A model generated the notes under the pieces. The model saw only the letters and a program-made list of their open reading frames with translations. It was not told the origin of the DNA and made no database searches. Made by a program: the position numbers and the translations under genes. A stretch of DNA of 64,000 nucleotides from Phorcus lineatus (Eukaryota; Mollusca; Gastropoda; Trochida; Trochidae): NCBI GenBank assembly GCA_921293015.1, contig OV121081.1, positions 49,873,877 to 49,937,876 on the forward strand, given 5' to 3'. Positions 61,701 to 64,000 of this stretch are shown here, piece after piece (position 1 is the stretch's first letter; each line of letters starts with the position of its first letter).

Positions 61701-61870
61701 AAGATGGCAGATGAAAGCTGATAAATCCCTCTCAACATTTTACAAGCCATATCAAGGTCTTTGCTTGATGATATATTTTTTCCAAAAAGTATTGATCTGA
61801 TGTTCATTTCATAAGTATTCTGAACGAATATCATAGAAATTTTAGCGGTTACATCCAAGGTTTCAGGATA
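58731..61870. other. Intron 7 of gene B, middle part
   Basis: Mostly AT-rich DNA with no gene. It contains the foldback at 59768-59927. About 59520-59760 looks like part of the same insertion (CpG-rich, gatgccctagggcaacatat, tgacgtca twice). The minus-strand frame at 60630-60878 shows no domain. Confidence 0.45.
59768..59927. repeat. Foldback palindrome of about 160 bp
   Basis: Arms pair around a loop at about 59841-59853: acgacactcgtgcctaaata on the left with tatttaggcactcgtgtcgt on the right, extending outward through catgacat / atgtcatg and agaatat / atatcct with mismatches. Its outward order (aggatat, then gtttac-g-c-cgagtg) resembles the 20104 palindrome, so the two may be one family. 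Confidence 0.8.
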
Positions 61871-61876
61871 GATATA

Positions 61877-62985
61877 CCGTATATTACCGTGTATAAGTCG
61901 AGTTTTTTATACCAGAAATTGTGGGGTCAAGGAGGGGGGTCGACTTATATATGAGGTATCAGTTTCAGACCAAAAAAATCAGAGGTCGAGTGACGATCTG
62001 CCGGCCGAAGGAAACGAACAGACGAGATGCAAACCGGAAGCAACGATGTCAAAACGTTGTCAATATAATGGAATAAAATTACTTTAATAATTAATGTTAT
62101 ACTGAAGTGCAGTCACATCGGAAATATTATCGGCACGAATTTTATCATGTACCCCTACCTCTTTAGTAGACGTATATAACCTCGCTCTCGTGAAAAAATC
62201 CATTACTGTTCTAGCTTTCTTTGAATTTGATGAAGACATTAGGTTTGTTTTTCACCGCGTAAAATACTCGGAATTCCACGACTCCGACTATCGAGAAAGC
62301 AGTGCGAGCATTACATACGGGCATTCTGAATTAGCCAATGAAATTTTTCCTTTTGTCTGAGGTCACTTACGGGTACGAGTTCTTGGTAATGTGCTATAAA
62401 TAGTTACGGGAATTTCTAAATTTCGTTATGAAAACCGTAACATTAAAATTGAGTTAGAAACCAAATGCTACGCACGATATGCATATAAATACGTACTTAA
62501 TGTTTATTGCGCATGGTGTGGACCAGTAGTTATTAATTTTTACGCCACATTTCATTATAGATGCGTTATTTACTAATTACATAAATACGCACTCTAGGTG
62601 CAACACTGCGCATGTACCAAGACGTAAATGACACAAAATTTTTTTTTTTTAAAAAGAACAAACACCAGCACACACGTATGTATTTTTTATTATTAATATT
62701 TATTATTAATATATTTATTACAACAATCTCTTATTAAACAAATGCTTACTGTATAGCAAAACACTGACGTATTACAACTCACTTTGAAAATTACCGATAC
62801 ATCAACGTACCGTAACTAAATCTCTCAACTTGCCGCGTGTTTCATGTCGACCTGCCTCCGACCTGTCGACCTGCTATTAGGGGGGTCGACTTATAAATGA
62901 GGTATATGATTTTGACAACAATTTGGGGGCCTGAGAAAGGGGGTCGACTTATACACAGGGTCGACTTATACACGGTAATATACGG
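61877..62985. mobile_element. 1.1-kb non-autonomous element with 25-bp inverted ends and TA duplication
   Basis: CCGTATATTACCGTGTATAA begins at 61877 and is perfectly inverted at the right end (62985); TA lies on both sides (61875-61876, 62986-62987). Subterminal ggggggtcgacttat words occur near both ends. No coding capacity. TA targets point to the Tc1/mariner/pogo superfamily, but the family is not named with certainty. It ends 35 bp before exon 8. Confidence 0.8.
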
Positions 62986-63020
62986 TAACTAGCATCTCAA
63001 AGATAATCCTCTTCTTGCAG

Positions 63021-64000
63021 GTCATCTGTCCTTGGCCTTGATGTCACCATCAGTGTTTCCGCCCCTATTGAGGAGATGCCTTGCAGACCAGTGTCCAGAT
63101 GGAAATGTCCAGCTGCCATCTGGTTTTCTCAACATGGACTGGCTCAGGCAGGTTTGGAGATACATCTCAATGAAGAATATCAACGTCAGAGAAACACTTG
63201 CAGGAGTTCCACTGGTGCCTGATGTTGGTCAGCAGAACCGTGCCTTACTTCATCAACCAGACAAACTTCTCATTGCAAAGACTGTACCCAACTTTAAAAG
63301 CTTGCCAGATTTGGAAGCATCTGCTCTTCAAAAGCTTGGAGTTACTATTTTGACAAATGTTCCAGATTTTGTTTTTGACAACCATGACATCAGAGGACAT
63401 GTTATTCATTACCCAACACCAGAAGGTGTGATAAAAATTCTAGAGAATAAATCTGTGATGTCCAACATCACCAATTTCAATGAACAAGCATGCAGAGAGG
63501 AAAGACATGCTTTTCTCTGCTATATGAGTACCTTAAACTTCTCACCAGCTTCTAAGGAAGTCCTAATGAAACTGAAGATCTTCATTGACACCAGAAACAA
63601 TGATTGTGCCATTTGTACAGTTTCAACCCTGGCCCCAGATGAGATGTTCCCAGTCATGTATCCTGAAACATACCTGCAACAATCCTCTGAAGCATGCAAA
63701 TTAGCTTTAAAACTTGGAGCAAAGAAGAAGTCTCTGGAGGATGTTTGCCTTCTGACCCTGCAGGCCATGACAGGGTACAGTTCTTACTCTCAAGACGAAA
63801 AGATTCAGTTCATGGACTTCCTCCTGAGCAAACACCAATCTTATTTAAAAAAACAGAACTTCAAGAATTTGGCATCTGAAATTGACTTCCTGACAACTGA
63901 AGGAGGAAGAAGCTTTTTCAAACCACATCAATTATTTGATAAAAAGGATTCAGATCTAGTGTCACTGTTTATGGGGGAGGACCAGTTTCCAGATCCTAAA
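63021..64000 (+). CDS. SACS-like: Gene B exon 8: sacsin repeat region, continues beyond window
   Basis: Acceptor cttcttgcag ends at 63020; with one base from exon 7 it makes Gly, and the frame stays open for 326 further codons to the last base. It reads HLSLALMSPSVFPPLLRRCL, then VPLVPDVGQQNR, KLGVTILTNVPDF, HVIHYPTPEGVIKIL, and near the end LASEIDFLTTEGGRSFF. The closing part (FLTTEGGRSFFKPHQLFD with LFMGEDQFPDP) corresponds to gene A's KFIETSDGTLHRACEFYSNE with LPPEAFLPSP, confirming that the two genes are paralogues. Partial at the 3' end. Confidence 0.9.

Larger units (their letters stand above)
31382..64000 (+). other. SACS-like: Sacsin-like gene B, overall gene model (3' end outside window)
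   Basis: Eight exons: 31382-31805, 32054-32615, 34797-34915, 38922-39028, 43359-43484, 43757-43904, 50236-51738, 63021->64000. All junctions are GT-AG and phases agree throughout, giving 1323 codons to the window end. Exons 4-7 carry an HSP90-type GHKL ATPase of the sacsin kind: ELIQNAEDA (residues about 405-413), [29 protein letters not shown] (481-496) and LFWFPLR. Joining exons 1-2 to exon 3 is my inference; exons 4 to 8 are well supported by family alignment. The J and HEPN domains expected at the C-terminus would lie beyond the window. It has the same strand as gene A, 26 kb downstream, so the two are probably a tandem pair. Confidence 0.75.

Overview
This is an AT-rich stretch of animal genome. 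It has long GT-AG introns, one pair of sacsin-like genes, and mobile DNA from many classes. Bivalves and some other lophotrochozoans are known for expanded sacsin-like families, low GC and this mix of DNA transposons, tRNA-SINEs and Penelope elements, so a mollusc (probably a bivalve) is the best guess. The species cannot be read from the sequence.

Layout. (1) 1-5263: the 3' part of sacsin-like gene A, with a very large exon, a J domain with HPD, a Gly/Ser/Tyr repeat and a HEPN domain split by the last intron. (2) 5264-31331: a 26-kb intergenic tract. It holds a degenerate ~85-130-bp tandem repeat, a 3 x 70-bp repeat, a 3.1-kb satellite of 63-bp units with higher-order structure, a family of short TTAA-type inverted-repeat elements, a foldback palindrome, a LINE 3' end, a tRNA-derived SINE with target-site duplication, a 2.5-kb Mutator-like transposon and a Penelope-like remnant. 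(3) 31382-64000: sacsin-like gene B, same strand, 5' complete or nearly so and running off the window. I place eight exons. Phases agree at every junction, giving an open frame of 1323 codons to the window end: an uncharacterised N-terminal module plus acidic linker, then the HSP90-type (GHKL) ATPase and the following sacsin repeat region.

The large introns of gene B each carry different elements: a 2.4-kb giant foldback with a captured integrase-like first exon (intron 3); a pogo/Tigger-like element with a nearly fresh Tc1 element nested in it (intron 4); a 4.5-kb piggyBac element (intron 6); and in intron 7 a non-autonomous relative of that piggyBac split by a Ty3/Gypsy-class LTR element, a LINE scrap, a second foldback and a 1.1-kb TA-flanked element ending 35 bp before an exon.

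Genes A and B look like head-to-tail paralogues: A shows the C-terminal half (J + HEPN), B the N-terminal half (ATPase). Family knowledge suggests large co-chaperone proteins joining an HSP90-like ATPase to an Hsp70-recruiting J domain and a HEPN dimer/nucleotide-binding module. The N-terminal module of gene B, the prion-like linker of gene A and the foldback with its captured exon are the least ordinary items.
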